Positions 35,300 to 42,955 of a stretch of 64,000 nt of DNA are shown piece after piece. Source of the stretch: Morganella sibonii (GTDB lineage: Bacteria; Pseudomonadota; Gammaproteobacteria; Enterobacterales; Enterobacteriaceae); NCBI RefSeq assembly GCF_040560245.1, contig NZ_JAKMWP010000002.1. One strand, given 5' to 3'. Every line of letters starts with the position of its first letter. The stretch's first letter is position 1. Position numbers and translations under genes: made by a program. The notes beneath the pieces were generated by a model. That model saw only the letters and a list, made by a program, of their open reading frames with translations. It did no database searches and was not told the origin of the DNA.

Positions 35300-35392
35300 G
35301 TGATTACCATGTTTGCCATGTTCTATACTTTTAGTTCCCCGCTCATTGCAGGAATTCTGCCGGTACTGTTTGCATTCGCTGTTGCTGCATAA
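35300..35392 (+). CDS. Possible 30-residue single-span membrane protein
   Basis: A GTG eight bases after AAGGA opens a frame encoding MITMFAMFYTFSSPLIAGIL, then PVLFAFAVAA. Nearly every residue is hydrophobic, giving one membrane span with almost no flanking sequence, like known enteric micro-membrane proteins. An in-frame ATG at 35291 overlaps the ribosome site. The function is not recognised. It lies in the unassigned zone between fliE and a secreted protein gene. Confidence 0.4.
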   Translation: MITMFAMFYTFSSPLIAGILPVLFAFAVAA

Positions 35393-35575
35393 TGTGTATT
35401 ACGGTGATTGCCGCGTCAGCCTGGTCATGATGATCTGACTGAAGGAAAGCGCCGGTTGGTGAGCAGGAAGAGGGAGTGACAAAACATCAGTATCCGCGAT
35501 ATTTCGGTTCTTTCTTACCACAAATAAAGCACGTATCGCTTAGTATCATGGCTTTAAAACTAAACGGTGGTATCT

Positions 35576-35932
35576 ATGAAAAAGTTATTAATAGTATCAG
35601 TTGCAGCCATGCTTGCCTTTGGCGCCTATGCTGAAGAAGGAAAAGGATATTCATCAGAGCAACTGCATAAAATGATTGAATCCGGAAAATATCCGGCTGT
35701 TACTGAATACAAAGAAACAGGCGGTGGTGATGTTGCGGATATACAATCATGTAAGGACAGGATACTGAGCCGTGCTGCTAATTTTTCAGAATATCCAATC
35801 ACCGTTGAGCGGGATATTGAAAATGAAGTTTACGAATCAACAGTATGGATGAACTTAAAGGCGCAAAAAGTTATTTGTGAGATTAAAGATGGCAAGGCTA
35901 AAGGGACGCAGTTTGATGCATCCTATAAGTAA
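35576..35932 (+). CDS. Small secreted protein of unknown function
   Basis: The 118-residue precursor has a clear Sec signal (MKKLLIVSVAAMLAFGAYA, then EEGKGYS). The mature part is polar with two cysteines (IQSCKDRILSRAANF and AQKVICEIKDGKAKG) that could form one disulphide. No family is recognised. The ATG at 35576 is preferred over an upstream GTG because it begins the signal peptide directly. A terminator follows, so it is probably a single-gene unit in the periplasm. Confidence 0.75.
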   Translation: MKKLLIVSVAAMLAFGAYAEEGKGYSSEQLHKMIESGKYPAVTEYKETGGGDVADIQSCKDRILSRAANFSEYPITVERDIENEVYESTVWMNLKAQKVICEIKDGKAKGTQFDASYK

Positions 35933-35960
35933 GCCGGGAAAACGCCGGTAAGAGTAAATC

Positions 35961-35984
35961 AGCCCCGGAAGGGGCTTATTTTTT
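35961..35984 (+). terminator. Rho-independent terminator
   Basis: AGCCCC and GGGGCT flank GGAA and lead into TATTTTTT, 28 bases after the small secreted protein gene. Confidence 0.85.
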
Positions 35985-36195
35985 GCCGGATTAAGCCACA
36001 AATATCCCGCCGCTATCGTGATAAATTTCAGTGCCGGCAACGTACCGGTAACAGAGTGTCACAAGGCCCGGCAGTCACATGCAGTAACCTTTTCCCGGCC
36101 ACCCTGTATTGATGTCACAAAAACTCCCCTGACTTATTTAATTTCACTGCCGGTATGTTTAAATAGATGAATCTGAAATATATATTGGTGAAAAA

Positions 36196-36885
36196 ATGAA
36201 AAAAATACTTCCCGTTCTTATCTCTGTTTCATTACTGGCAGGGTGTAAAGTCGATGTTGAAACAAAGGTAAATACGGATGATCTGGTGTCGCATGAGCAT
36301 AAACTGGTCACCGGTAATATCAATGTGGAAGTACCGGCCTGTAATGATTTCGAAGATTCACGGAAAGAATCAAAAAGTCTGATCAGAATTAAAGAAAAAA
36401 TGCCTGCGGTATTCTCCGGTGCGGAATACAAAGAGTGTTATAAAGAGCGGTTTAATTCCTATGCCAGTTTTACCGTTCCTGTCGGGGTCGGGTTTATCGC
36501 GGAAGATATGAAAGCGGTAAATGCTGAGATTTATATTTTATCAAATGATGAACTCTATGCCGGTATTATGATTACCCCGGAAGCGATTAAGCGCCTGAAA
36601 TCCGCTAAAGAATCCACCCCCGGCGATCTTAAGCTGCAAATGACACTGGTGCTGGAAAAAGGTCAGTTACCGATCCCGAATATTGCGGCGATGAGTGTGT
36701 TTATGACCGGTACGGAAGCGAATAATAAACCGCTGATTGCGGGCCGTGTCGGTATTGAAGCTAAAGAGGTCCGCTTTAGGTTATCTGACGTTTCTAATGC
36801 GTTAATTGAGAGCGGTAATATCGCACCGGTACTCTATAAAGCCGAAATGCTGGAAAAATTAGTGGCGAATCTGAAAAAAGACTAA
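36196..36885 (+). CDS. Lipoprotein of unknown function
   Basis: The 229-residue precursor starts MKKILPVLISVSLLAGC, a lipoprotein signal with acylated Cys17 followed by KVDVETKV. The mature part alternates beta-like segments (YASFTVPVGVGFIAEDMKAV, ELYAGIMITPEAIKRLKSA) and ends with a lysine-rich helix. Lys at +2 suggests outer-membrane sorting. Similar lipoproteins occur in enterics and their prophages as an uncharacterised family (weak recollection, no symbol given). TTGGTGAAAAA precedes the start. A bidirectional terminator separates it from the convergent next gene. Confidence 0.8.
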   Translation: MKKILPVLISVSLLAGCKVDVETKVNTDDLVSHEHKLVTGNINVEVPACNDFEDSRKESKSLIRIKEKMPAVFSGAEYKECYKERFNSYASFTVPVGVGFIAEDMKAVNAEIYILSNDELYAGIMITPEAIKRLKSAKESTPGDLKLQMTLVLEKGQLPIPNIAAMSVFMTGTEANNKPLIAGRVGIEAKEVRFRLSDVSNALIESGNIAPVLYKAEMLEKLVANLKKD

Positions 36886-36910
36886 CCGCTGCGGTCAACC
36901 GGCAGAAACA

Positions 36911-36930
36911 ATAAGCCCGGCGGGGCTTAT
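36911..36930. terminator. Terminator between convergent accessory genes
   Basis: ATAAGCCC and GGGCTTAT flank a four-base loop, followed on the plus strand by TGTTTT. The hairpin overlaps the stop codon of the minus-strand neighbour. Confidence 0.7.
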
Positions 36931-37712
36931 TGTTTTATCAGTCCGGTGTCGTAGCGTTCTTTTCCGGTAATATGTGAATGAGTCATGGTGGTATCCGATG
37001 TCAGCCGGAGAATCGTCTCTGACTGCAATTTATGATACGGATGGTCGTACAGCGATTCTTTATCTGAATACGCATATGATTTGAAATGCAGCTCATCACC
37101 TATCCAGTGCACCTGATTATACAGGTGATTCCAGTTCTGATTACTGTCAAGTTTCAGAATGAAATTACCCTTGTTGTCTTTTGCCACTTCAATCTGAACA
37201 ACATTATTATACAGCCACTTTCCTTCAAAACGGCGGAGTTCCGGGTGCGGCGGGATCACCGGTGCAGGTATAAAATCGTCAGGCTGATAGGCGATTTTCG
37301 GCGGCGGATTAACCTCACCGGTATAAAGGCTGCAAAGAGGCGCCACCTCAGAGACTTTCAGATACCGTAATGACACACTGAAATCATCATTAATTTTTTG
37401 TTCCAGCGTCATGGTTTTTTGCGTAATACCGGTAATTTTCAGACTGAGCAGGGCAGTGCCGGAAGTCAGCACAATCGCATTATTTTTTTTATCTACGGCG
37501 TAGGATGCTGTTTCAGGGGGTTCTTTCGTATCCGGCTTGGCACAATTAAAGGAATACAGGGACGATGTGCCGTCAGCATTATACTGCACAACATTGGCTA
37601 TTCCGTTTTTAAGCGGCACCATAGCCCAAATTCCTTCAATATCCTGATTTTCAGCTGAATAAGCAGTCAGTGAGAATAAAAGAAGTGAAGAAGATAATAA
37701 TTTTTTCACCAT
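36927..37712 (-). CDS. Secreted two-lobed protein of unknown function
   Basis: The 261-residue precursor has a Sec signal (KLLSSSLLLFSLTAYS, then AENQ). Two similar lobes are visible, one starting IEGIWAMVPLKNG (about residue 26) and one starting FEGKWLYNNVVQIEV (about 164), each opening with an EGxW motif as in lipocalin-like beta barrels. They are joined by a proline-rich linker (NPPPKIAYQPDDFIPAPVIP). Function is unknown; a periplasmic binding role is only a guess. An AGGATGT ribosome site precedes the ATG. The gene is a single unit convergent with the lipoprotein gene. Confidence 0.75.
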   Translation of the reverse strand: MVKKLLSSSLLLFSLTAYSAENQDIEGIWAMVPLKNGIANVVQYNADGTSSLYSFNCAKPDTKEPPETASYAVDKKNNAIVLTSGTALLSLKITGITQKTMTLEQKINDDFSVSLRYLKVSEVAPLCSLYTGEVNPPPKIAYQPDDFIPAPVIPPHPELRRFEGKWLYNNVVQIEVAKDNKGNFILKLDSNQNWNHLYNQVHWIGDELHFKSYAYSDKESLYDHPYHKLQSETILRLTSDTTMTHSHITGKERYDTGLIKQ

Positions 37713-37968
37713 TACATCCTGTCATAAAAATAGTAATATCCGGCGCCGGATAACCAGTCAGCCGGAATAAATGTTAAATAACGGCTACGCAATTTCATCA
37801 ATAATAGCATTGTCCGGGATAACGTGATTTAAGTATCATTACATATCAGAAAAAAATAAACAGGACTGCCGGATTACAGAGATATCCTATATTGCTTCCT
37901 GATACCGGATGCATAATTATAACGCAACAATATGAAAGGTTGTATTACTCGTTTTTCAGGAGAATTCA

Positions 37969-38301
37969 ATGCGTAAAATTCTGTCTGTATCTGCTGTCGC
38001 GTTAGTTTCTGCATTATTATCAGGCCAGGCGTTTGCTGCAAAAACAGATACCTATAATTGTGAAGGGCAAAAAATTAAAGTTTCTTTCCCTGATCCTAAA
38101 ACCGCAGTGATGGTATACAGCGATGAAATTATAGTTCTGAAAGAGGCTGTGGCTGCCAGTGGTGCCCGCTATGTCGGGGAGACTTTCCAGCTTTGGGCAA
38201 ACGGGAAAAATGAACTGAACCTGGCCACTATCTCAGAAGATGATACAGTGAACGGGCGTATTGCCGAAGATAAAGGCCGTACCTGTAAATTAGTGAAATA
38301 A
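37969..38301 (+). CDS. Periplasmic C-type lysozyme inhibitor-like protein (MliC/PliC family)
   Basis: The 110-residue precursor has a Sec signal (MRKILSVSAVALVSALLSGQ, cleavage after AFA) and no lipobox, so it is PliC-like and periplasmic rather than a membrane-anchored MliC. The family features are present: YNCEGQKIKVSF near the mature N terminus, ASGARYVGETFQLWANGKNE with the conserved SGARY motif, and paired cysteines (YNC and RTCKLVK). Such proteins block host lysozyme. AGGAGAATTCA precedes the ATG. A terminator follows. Confidence 0.88.
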   Translation: MRKILSVSAVALVSALLSGQAFAAKTDTYNCEGQKIKVSFPDPKTAVMVYSDEIIVLKEAVAASGARYVGETFQLWANGKNELNLATISEDDTVNGRIAEDKGRTCKLVK

Positions 38302-38336
38302 CAAAGCACATTTTTTGTTATCGCAGATAAATAAAG

Positions 38337-38367
38337 AGAGCGGGTCACTTCAGATCCCGCTCTTTTT
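38337..38367. terminator. Terminator between convergent genes
   Basis: AGAGCGGG and CCCGCTCT flank an 11-base loop, with a T run on the plus strand and a shorter TCTCTTTAT on the minus strand. Confidence 0.85.
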
Positions 38368-38374
38368 GATCGGC

Positions 38375-38878
38375 TTATTTATGATTTTTGCGGTAATAAG
38401 TCCATTCTTCAACCCGCTCACCGCCCGGTAAATTACAGTAACCGGTCCAGCCTGATTCTGCTTTTACGATTTCTGTTTTACCGCCGGATTTCTGGCAATA
38501 GACGGATGCCGGATTTGCCATACCAATATTTGCACCTTTTGCCGGAACCGGATCTTTATTCAGTACAGAGATTAACTGATAACGGATATTGGGTGCGTCC
38601 GCAGGCGGATTCGGTACATTGGTGGTTTTGACAGACACACGGTACTGATATCCCGGTTCATAAGTAAAACCGTCAATATTCTGATAGAAGAATTCCCAGT
38701 CCGCATCCGGTGATTCTTTTACTTTCATGCATTTCATCGGCGCGACACCAACACAGTCTGCCAGTTCAGCATCAATATAGAGCGTTTTGGTATTATCTGC
38801 TGCTGTCTCTGTCAGGGTATTCTGACTGCATCCTGCCATTAATAAGAAGAGTGGGGCAATAACATAGGCTGATTTCAT
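38375..38878 (-). CDS. Lipoprotein with DUF4377-like and DUF333 domains
   Basis: The 167-residue precursor has a lipoprotein signal (PLFLLMAGC, acylated Cys16). Residues about 30-110 resemble DUF4377 (LYIDAELADCVGVAPMKCMK, then YEPGYQYRVSV). Residues about 120-165 match DUF333 (IGMANPASVYCQKSGGKTEI, then GYCNLPGGERVEEWTYYR), a domain found in putative hemolysin-related lipoproteins such as YoaF. The two domains are usually seen in separate proteins, so this is a fusion. Function is unknown; both domains are surface or periplasmic. Confidence 0.85.
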   Translation of the reverse strand: MKSAYVIAPLFLLMAGCSQNTLTETAADNTKTLYIDAELADCVGVAPMKCMKVKESPDADWEFFYQNIDGFTYEPGYQYRVSVKTTNVPNPPADAPNIRYQLISVLNKDPVPAKGANIGMANPASVYCQKSGGKTEIVKAESGWTGYCNLPGGERVEEWTYYRKNHK

Positions 38879-38988
38879 CAGTTGTCCTTAATGTGTGTTA
38901 AAATAGTGTACTTTCACTTTATTTTCGACAGTGCAAAAACAAGATTAGTTCCGTATAGCTGATTTTTTTATCCATATAAAGAGTGTGA

Positions 38989-39342
38989 ATGAAAGAATAT
39001 AAGTCATTGATAAAAATTATAATGATGCTGGCCGGTTTTTATTTCAGAACCGCGTTGTATACGGTAACCGGAATTATGCTGGCAAAATGGATAAATAACG
39101 ATCAGCGGGTACCACCTGTTTCCGCTGAATATTGGAATACGCTTTATCTGGCAGGTACATTCTTTCTGGTTGTGTTGTCGCTGATATTCCTCGCTGACCT
39201 TATCCGTTTTTACCGTAATATGCTGCGGGAGCCGGTAATTGCCGCACTACGGCATCAGCGTTATCCGGCAGTCGCTGCGCTGGCGGGCGGGGGGAGTATT
39301 TTTCTGCTGATTGTCAATTATTGGTATCCGTTCTTCGTATAA
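38989..39342 (+). CDS. Small inner-membrane protein of unknown function
   Basis: The 117-residue protein has about three membrane segments: GFYFRTALYTVTGIMLAKW, LYLAGTFFLVVLSLIFLADL and AALAGGGSIFLLIVNYWYPF. A positively charged loop (RFYRNMLREPVIAALRHQRY) lies between the second and third, suggesting a cytoplasmic loop. No family is recognised. AAAGAGTGTGA precedes the ATG. It lies between the DUF333 lipoprotein and the crcB pair. Confidence 0.7.
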   Translation: MKEYKSLIKIIMMLAGFYFRTALYTVTGIMLAKWINNDQRVPPVSAEYWNTLYLAGTFFLVVLSLIFLADLIRFYRNMLREPVIAALRHQRYPAVAALAGGGSIFLLIVNYWYPFFV

Positions 39343-39504
39343 ACACAGGATATTACAGGGTATAACCTGTAACCGGATTACAGTTCAGGTATTTTTATAC
39401 AAATTCAGCCGGTTTCACTCAGGTCATTGAGAAGTAAAGAGAGAGGATCTACACTATCAGCTGTACGTATTTCTCCTGAAGATGGTCTTTACAGGTGAGG
39501 CTAT

Positions 39505-39885
39505 ATGACAGCAATTGATATTTTCTGGGTCGGTATCGGCGGCGGCAGCGGATCATTACTGCGCTGGTGGGTCGGTAAACTGACCGGTGAGCGTTATCAC
39601 GGTCACTTCCCGCTGGGCACCTTTATTATTAATGTCTCCGGTGCTTTTATTATCGGTTTTTTAAGCACATTATTCGTCATTGACTGGCATGACCGCTTTG
39701 GTTCATTCCTGCATGCGGCTGTTCTGACCGGTATTCTCGGTGGTTATACCACATTCAGCAGTATGCAGCTGGATGCGGCAAAACTGGTGAATTCAAAACA
39801 GCGGATGCTGGCTTTCGTGTATTTATTGCTCTCGGTTGTGGCGGGTCTGGCAGCCGCGGCACTGGGTGTCTGGCTGGCGGCATGA
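39505..39885 (+). CDS. crcB: Fluoride ion channel subunit CrcB (first of two)
   Basis: CrcB/Fluc proteins are small dual-topology channels that let fluoride leave the cytoplasm. The 126-residue protein has four membrane segments with GGGSGSLLRWWVG near the start, GTFIINVSGAFIIGF, and GGYTTFSSMQLDAAKL with the phenylalanine-box TFSS. CAGGTGAGGC precedes the ATG. It is followed after ten bases by a second crcB, the layout of heteromeric Fluc pairs. No fluoride riboswitch could be recognised in the 162 bases upstream. Confidence 0.93.
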   Translation: MTAIDIFWVGIGGGSGSLLRWWVGKLTGERYHGHFPLGTFIINVSGAFIIGFLSTLFVIDWHDRFGSFLHAAVLTGILGGYTTFSSMQLDAAKLVNSKQRMLAFVYLLLSVVAGLAAAALGVWLAA

Positions 39886-39895
39886 GGACAGCAAT

Positions 39896-40294
39896 ATGAA
39901 TATGGTCATTCTTATTTTTATTGGCGGTGCATTCGGCGCAATCTGCCGCGAATTACTGATGCTCGGCGTACCGTCCCTGAGTGATGGTTTTCCGGCGGAT
40001 ATCCTGGCGGCTAATATTATTGCATCATTCCTGCTGGGAATAACGGCGGCATTATTACAGCGTAACCGGATTAATCAGTATGTGAATGCGCTGGTGGCAA
40101 CCGGTATTATGGGCGGATTATCCACGTTCAGCAGTTTTGTGTACGGAACATTCGAAATAATGTCATCTCCGGCGCTGCTGGGGACCGGAATAACCTATCT
40201 GCTGGTCAGTATGATCGGTGGTTTTGCTGCGGTAATGGCGGGGTTATTTTTGGGGAACTGTGTGAAGCCCGGAGTGAAAAATACCGCCGGATAG
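39896..40294 (+). CDS. crcB: Fluoride ion channel subunit CrcB (second of two)
   Basis: This is the 132-residue partner of the preceding gene. Motifs are GGAFGAICRELLML, ADILAANIIASFLLG and GGLSTFSSFVYGTFEIM, with four membrane segments. The ATG at 39896 follows GAGGACAGC; the longer frame overlapping the first crcB would add 20 unconserved residues. The two copies differ in charge around the membrane ends, as expected if each has a fixed and opposite orientation in a heterodimer. A strong palindromic terminator follows. Confidence 0.92.
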   Translation: MNMVILIFIGGAFGAICRELLMLGVPSLSDGFPADILAANIIASFLLGITAALLQRNRINQYVNALVATGIMGGLSTFSSFVYGTFEIMSSPALLGTGITYLLVSMIGGFAAVMAGLFLGNCVKPGVKNTAG

Positions 40295-40299
40295 TAAAA

Positions 40300-40353
40300 A
40301 GTTCCTGCCGGACAGGGAACAACTGTCCGGCAGGAACTGATCAGGCTTTTTTT
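40300..40353. terminator. Long bidirectional terminator between crcB and fliT
   Basis: AGTTCCTGCCGGACAG and CTGTCCGGCAGGAACT form a perfect 16-bp stem around a seven-base loop. A run of eight T lies downstream on the plus strand, and five A at 40295-40299 give a T run on the minus strand, so it can end both convergent transcripts. Confidence 0.88.
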
Positions 40354-40388
40354 TCATTATTTTAAGACACCGCGCTGATCAAAAAAAC

Positions 40389-40784
40389 TTATTCTGCTGG
40401 TTTAACATTAATGGAATAATCCGGGTCACTGAATTGCCCGTAACTTTTATTAATCACCCGTTGTTGGTCAAGCTGTTTTATTTCTTTACTCAGAAAGTTG
40501 AGGTGATCCTGCAAACAGATTTTTGTTACCCGTTCATTTTCAATAATAGCCTGCAGTATTTCCACCAGTTCGCCGGTAACCGGCTGTTCTTTTTCCAGTT
40601 CATGAGATAACTGTGTCAGGTGTTCAACCGCGCAAACATAATCAGTTTCACGGGAAATCAAATCATCCCATTCACTGTTTTTGGCCAGGGTAACGAGTTC
40701 TTCACTCAGTGTCAGTACATGTTGGTATATATCGTGTAAATTGATGGTTGTTTGAATACTCACCTGATTATCTTTCATCCACAT
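40389..40784 (-). CDS. fliT: Flagellar export chaperone / FlhDC regulator FliT
   Basis: FliT is the chaperone for the cap protein FliD and in Salmonella also inhibits FlhDC. The 131-residue protein is helical with EELVTLAKNSEWDDLISRET near the N terminus, typical of FliT, then variable helices. Overall conservation is low, so identity leans on the fliD-fliS-fliT order. The ATG at 40784 overlaps the end of fliS by 17 bases; a second ATG at 40778 is possible. Confidence 0.88.
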   Translation of the reverse strand: MWMKDNQVSIQTTINLHDIYQHVLTLSEELVTLAKNSEWDDLISRETDYVCAVEHLTQLSHELEKEQPVTGELVEILQAIIENERVTKICLQDHLNFLSKEIKQLDQQRVINKSYGQFSDPDYSINVKPAE

Positions 40785-41166
40785 TTGCCCCGATTTGTTG
40801 CCATGTTGCCGCGAGATCGGAGAGCAGTTGATAGACCTCTTTTACGTAGGCCACGTTATTTTCGATATTTGCGTTGAGTAACCGCATAATCATATAGTCA
40901 TACAAAGAGGACAGATTATGTGCCAGCTCACCGCCGGCGTCATAATCCAGAGCCTGTTTCAGGCCATTATCAATAATATTAATAGCCTTTGATAATTCAT
41001 TACCTTTGGCGGCAATATCATTTTTCTCCATAAAGATTTCGCTGCGACGAAGGGCGCTGAGCGCCCCGTTAAACAAAATCCGGATCAACTGATAAGGCGA
41101 GGCATTGGTAATTTCACTTTCAAGATTAACCTGCTGGTAAGCCTGATTTGCCTTGCGCTGATACAT
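40768..41166 (-). CDS. fliS: Flagellin export chaperone FliS
   Basis: FliS binds unfolded flagellin and delivers it to FlhA. The 132-residue helical protein has YQQVNLESEITNASPYQLIR and ILFNGALSALRRSEIFMEK, the family signature, and a C-terminal LLSDLAATWQQIG helix. It lies seven bases after fliD. The gene cluster fliDST is probably driven by the sigma-28 promoter before fliD. Confidence 0.96.
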   Translation of the reverse strand: MYQRKANQAYQQVNLESEITNASPYQLIRILFNGALSALRRSEIFMEKNDIAAKGNELSKAINIIDNGLKQALDYDAGGELAHNLSSLYDYMIMRLLNANIENNVAYVKEVYQLLSDLAATWQQIGANVDER

Positions 41167-41173
41167 ATTATTA

Positions 41174-42625
41174 TTAACCTAACATTCTGCCGAGTGCCTG
41201 TGTGGTACCACTCAGGGAGTTCATCATTTTATCCAGATTCTGGAACTGGCGCCGATACAGATCCATGGTACTTTCGATCTGTTTATTGGTTTGTTCGATA
41301 CGTTTATCGATACCTTTTTTCTTTTTCTCCAGACCGTCGGTTGCGTTATGAATCGTACCTTCACGGCTGTCTAATGTCTTTTTCAGATAGTTAAAGTTTT
41401 CGGTGCCAAAACCGGTTTCTTTTCCGTCACCGGCAAAGAACTCTTTCACACTGGACGCATTCTCTTTCAGCGCTTTATCCAGAACTTTGTCATCAATTTC
41501 CAGGGTACCATCTGTTTTTTGTTTGATACCCATTTTGTTCATGGTATTAGGATCGCCATTACCATTTGGCGTTCTGATCTGTGCGCGGATGGCATTCTGA
41601 ATACCGCGTACAGTAGAATCCCCGATCAGAGGGCCATTATTTTTATCAGCAGCCTGACCTTTTTCAGTCTGAGTATATTTCGTCAGATCTTTACTGAGTT
41701 TCTGATACTCGTTATACGCATCCACCCACTCTTTGATTTTCTTTTTTGCCGGCTCAATATCAGAAGAAACCACCAGCGGCTCAGAGATAAAGTTATTGCT
41801 GCTGTCTTTCTCTGATACTTTTTTCAGCGTCAGCGTCAGACCAAAAAAGGCATCTTTGACTTCGTTGGTCTGTGACTCCATTTCAATATCATTGACTTTA
41901 AATAATGCATTGATCGGGGCAGTAGTCTGTTTCATATCGCCGCCCGCAGCCGGCGTGAATGATACGACACCCTTGGCATCTTTTTCTGATTTTCCGCCGA
42001 TTGCCTTATTCAGTGTGTCATCACCGGTAACGGAAATACTGACAGCAGAATCCGTTCCCTGGGTTTTACTCATGATAACCAGATGAGATTTACCCGTTCT
42101 GTCTTTGATAACACTGGCAGTAACATCTTTATCTGCTTTGTTAATGGCATCCGCTATTTCAATGGGGGACGTCTGATCTTTTTTGAGCTTGATATCGAAA
42201 TTTTTCTTCGGATCTTTACCATCACCGATGGTGAAAGAAACAGTACGTTCATCACTGCTGTCACCCATCGCAGTTTTACCGTCGGAAAAACCGGCAGACG
42301 ATAACGTCTGGTTTTTTGCCAGCTGCTCAATAATGACATCATACTGACCCGGTTTGGCTTTACCGGTCGTTGATACGCCAAAGTATTTATTTTCTTCACT
42401 GACTTTGGTTGTGCTGATATCACCGAATTTTTTTAGCGCTTCAGCAGCGGTTTTTAATTTTTCCAGCGAAGACTGTAATTTTCCGAAAGCACTAATCTGT
42501 GCTTCACACGCTGTTTTTTGGGCAGTTAACGGCTCCAGACGGCGCATTTCTGCTTTTTCCAGCATGTCCAGTTGCTGATTAAGATCCATTCCGGCGCCGA
42601 CGCCTAACGATGCTATGCCTGCCAT
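41174..42625 (-). CDS. fliD: Flagellar filament cap protein FliD
   Basis: FliD caps the filament tip and inserts flagellin subunits. The 483-residue protein begins MAGIASLGVGAGMDLNQQLD, with N- and C-terminal coiled coils (EKKKKGIDKRIEQTNKQIES, ending MMNSLSGTTQALGRML) around variable surface domains. AGGAGAAGTAC precedes the ATG. It is divergent from the first flagellin gene. A sigma-28 promoter lies 34 bases upstream. Confidence 0.96.
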   Translation of the reverse strand: MAGIASLGVGAGMDLNQQLDMLEKAEMRRLEPLTAQKTACEAQISAFGKLQSSLEKLKTAAEALKKFGDISTTKVSEENKYFGVSTTGKAKPGQYDVIIEQLAKNQTLSSAGFSDGKTAMGDSSDERTVSFTIGDGKDPKKNFDIKLKKDQTSPIEIADAINKADKDVTASVIKDRTGKSHLVIMSKTQGTDSAVSISVTGDDTLNKAIGGKSEKDAKGVVSFTPAAGGDMKQTTAPINALFKVNDIEMESQTNEVKDAFFGLTLTLKKVSEKDSSNNFISEPLVVSSDIEPAKKKIKEWVDAYNEYQKLSKDLTKYTQTEKGQAADKNNGPLIGDSTVRGIQNAIRAQIRTPNGNGDPNTMNKMGIKQKTDGTLEIDDKVLDKALKENASSVKEFFAGDGKETGFGTENFNYLKKTLDSREGTIHNATDGLEKKKKGIDKRIEQTNKQIESTMDLYRRQFQNLDKMMNSLSGTTQALGRMLG

Positions 42626-42955
42626 GTACTTCTCCTGAATTTAATTGGTCTTACATAGTTATCGGTTGGCAGCGGGAGAATTTTAGCGTTAACGACAAAA
42701 AATGATGGGCGGAGTTACGCAGAGAAAGCAGGGTTATTGTCACCATTAAGATAAGGAAACAAAAAAGGAACGCAGGAGTAATTATTTGGTTATAAATCAC
42801 CCAGGTGGCGCAATCAGGATAAATATGCCCGATATTGATAATAAGGCGGCGTTTTGTCTGTAAATAAAGTGAATTATCGCCCGTTAACAGTATTACCCCG
42901 CTGCGGCGGCAGAAAATAATTCACATTATTTCATACAAAAAAAGGAAATATCATT
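42626..42955. other. Divergent fliD / first flagellin upstream region
   Basis: These 330 bases carry the fliD promoter near one end. Toward the flagellin side, TAAAGTGA at 42865-42872 resembles a sigma-28 -35 element, but the expected GCCGATAA at the right spacing is absent (TTAACAGT instead). No ORF with a ribosome site is present. Confidence 0.6.
42659..42685 (-). promoter_or_regulatory. FliA (sigma-28) promoter for fliDST
   Basis: On the minus strand this reads TAAAATTC, 11 bases, then ACCGATAA, close to the consensus with exact spacing. It ends 34 bases before the fliD ATG. Confidence 0.87.

Noticed and set aside
39343..39504. Fluoride riboswitch before crcB
   Set aside because: The expected conserved pseudoknot segments were not found by eye; only a simple hairpin is present.
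42865..42891. Sigma-28 promoter for the first flagellin gene
   Set aside because: TAAAGTGA is good, but the -10 position reads TTAACAGT instead of GCCGATAA, so it is listed only as degenerate.
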